This document shows positions 14,252 through 14,255 of a stretch of DNA of 14,255 nucleotides, in pieces. The number at the start of each line of letters is the position of its first letter. Position 1 is the first letter of the stretch. Source of the DNA: an uncultured Bacilli bacterium (lineage in GTDB: Bacteria > Bacillota_I > Bacilli_A > RF39 > UBA660); the NCBI GenBank assembly GCA_944363895.1, contig CALVVP010000004.1, forward strand, positions 1 through 14,255, written 5' to 3'. The notes beneath the pieces were generated by a model that had not been told where the DNA came from, did not search any database, and saw only the letters and a list, made by a program, of their open reading frames with translations. Both the position numbers and the translations under genes were made by a program.

Positions 14252-14255
14252 ATAA

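Overview
The window is a stretch of a very AT-rich bacterial chromosome in which every gene lies on the + strand. The housekeeping genes, their order (rnr-smpB-ssrA, hpf-secA), the firmicute-type tmRNA tag, the long form of HPF and the SD variants all built from AAAGGAGGTGAT point to a Bacilli-like Bacillota or a mollicute-related relative with a small genome. Trp is read from TGG, and TGA closes at least one gene in an ordinary ATGA coupling, so the standard bacterial code applies. Species cannot be named from the sequence alone.

Layout. Positions 1-120 hold the 3' part of an unassigned structured RNA. A consensus promoter at 130-158 then drives a tight operon: rmuC, a DUF2238/YjdF-like membrane protein, rnr, smpB and an unrecognised gene (to 4981). 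This is RNA and DNA quality control: RNase R and SmpB are both partners of tmRNA. The tmRNA gene ssrA (5095-5438) follows with its own promoter, embedded in overlapping inverted repeats, and its own terminator. Only 15 nt behind that terminator begins a CheD-like deamidase gene (5488-5976). A perfect TTGACA-17-TATAAT promoter then starts ysxC, an unrecognised acidic gene and der; both named products are ribosome-assembly GTPases.

Next come a lone receiver-domain protein (8582-8968), an exported bactofilin-like repeat protein with a C-terminal membrane domain (9066-10103), long-form hpf (10179-10709) and secA (10801-13287), each with its own promoter and intrinsic terminator. Four of these terminators physically overlap the stop codon of the gene they end, a sign of strong compaction.

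The last gene (13484-14251) is an unrecognised Cys/Trp-rich protein. It follows secA where Bacillus has prfB, its codon context looks different from its neighbours, and the spacer before it carries repeats; it is the best candidate for recently acquired DNA.

The theme is translation and its rescue: SmpB-tmRNA-RNase R, HPF, YsxC and Der, plus protein export. The most novel items are the CheD-like protein (Thr-Cys-His spacing as in chemotaxis deamidases, with no chemotaxis genes around it) tied to ssrA transcription, the unknown gene between smpB and ssrA, the unassigned RNA at the left edge, and the membrane-anchored bactofilin-like protein. No complete new defence or mobile system is visible.
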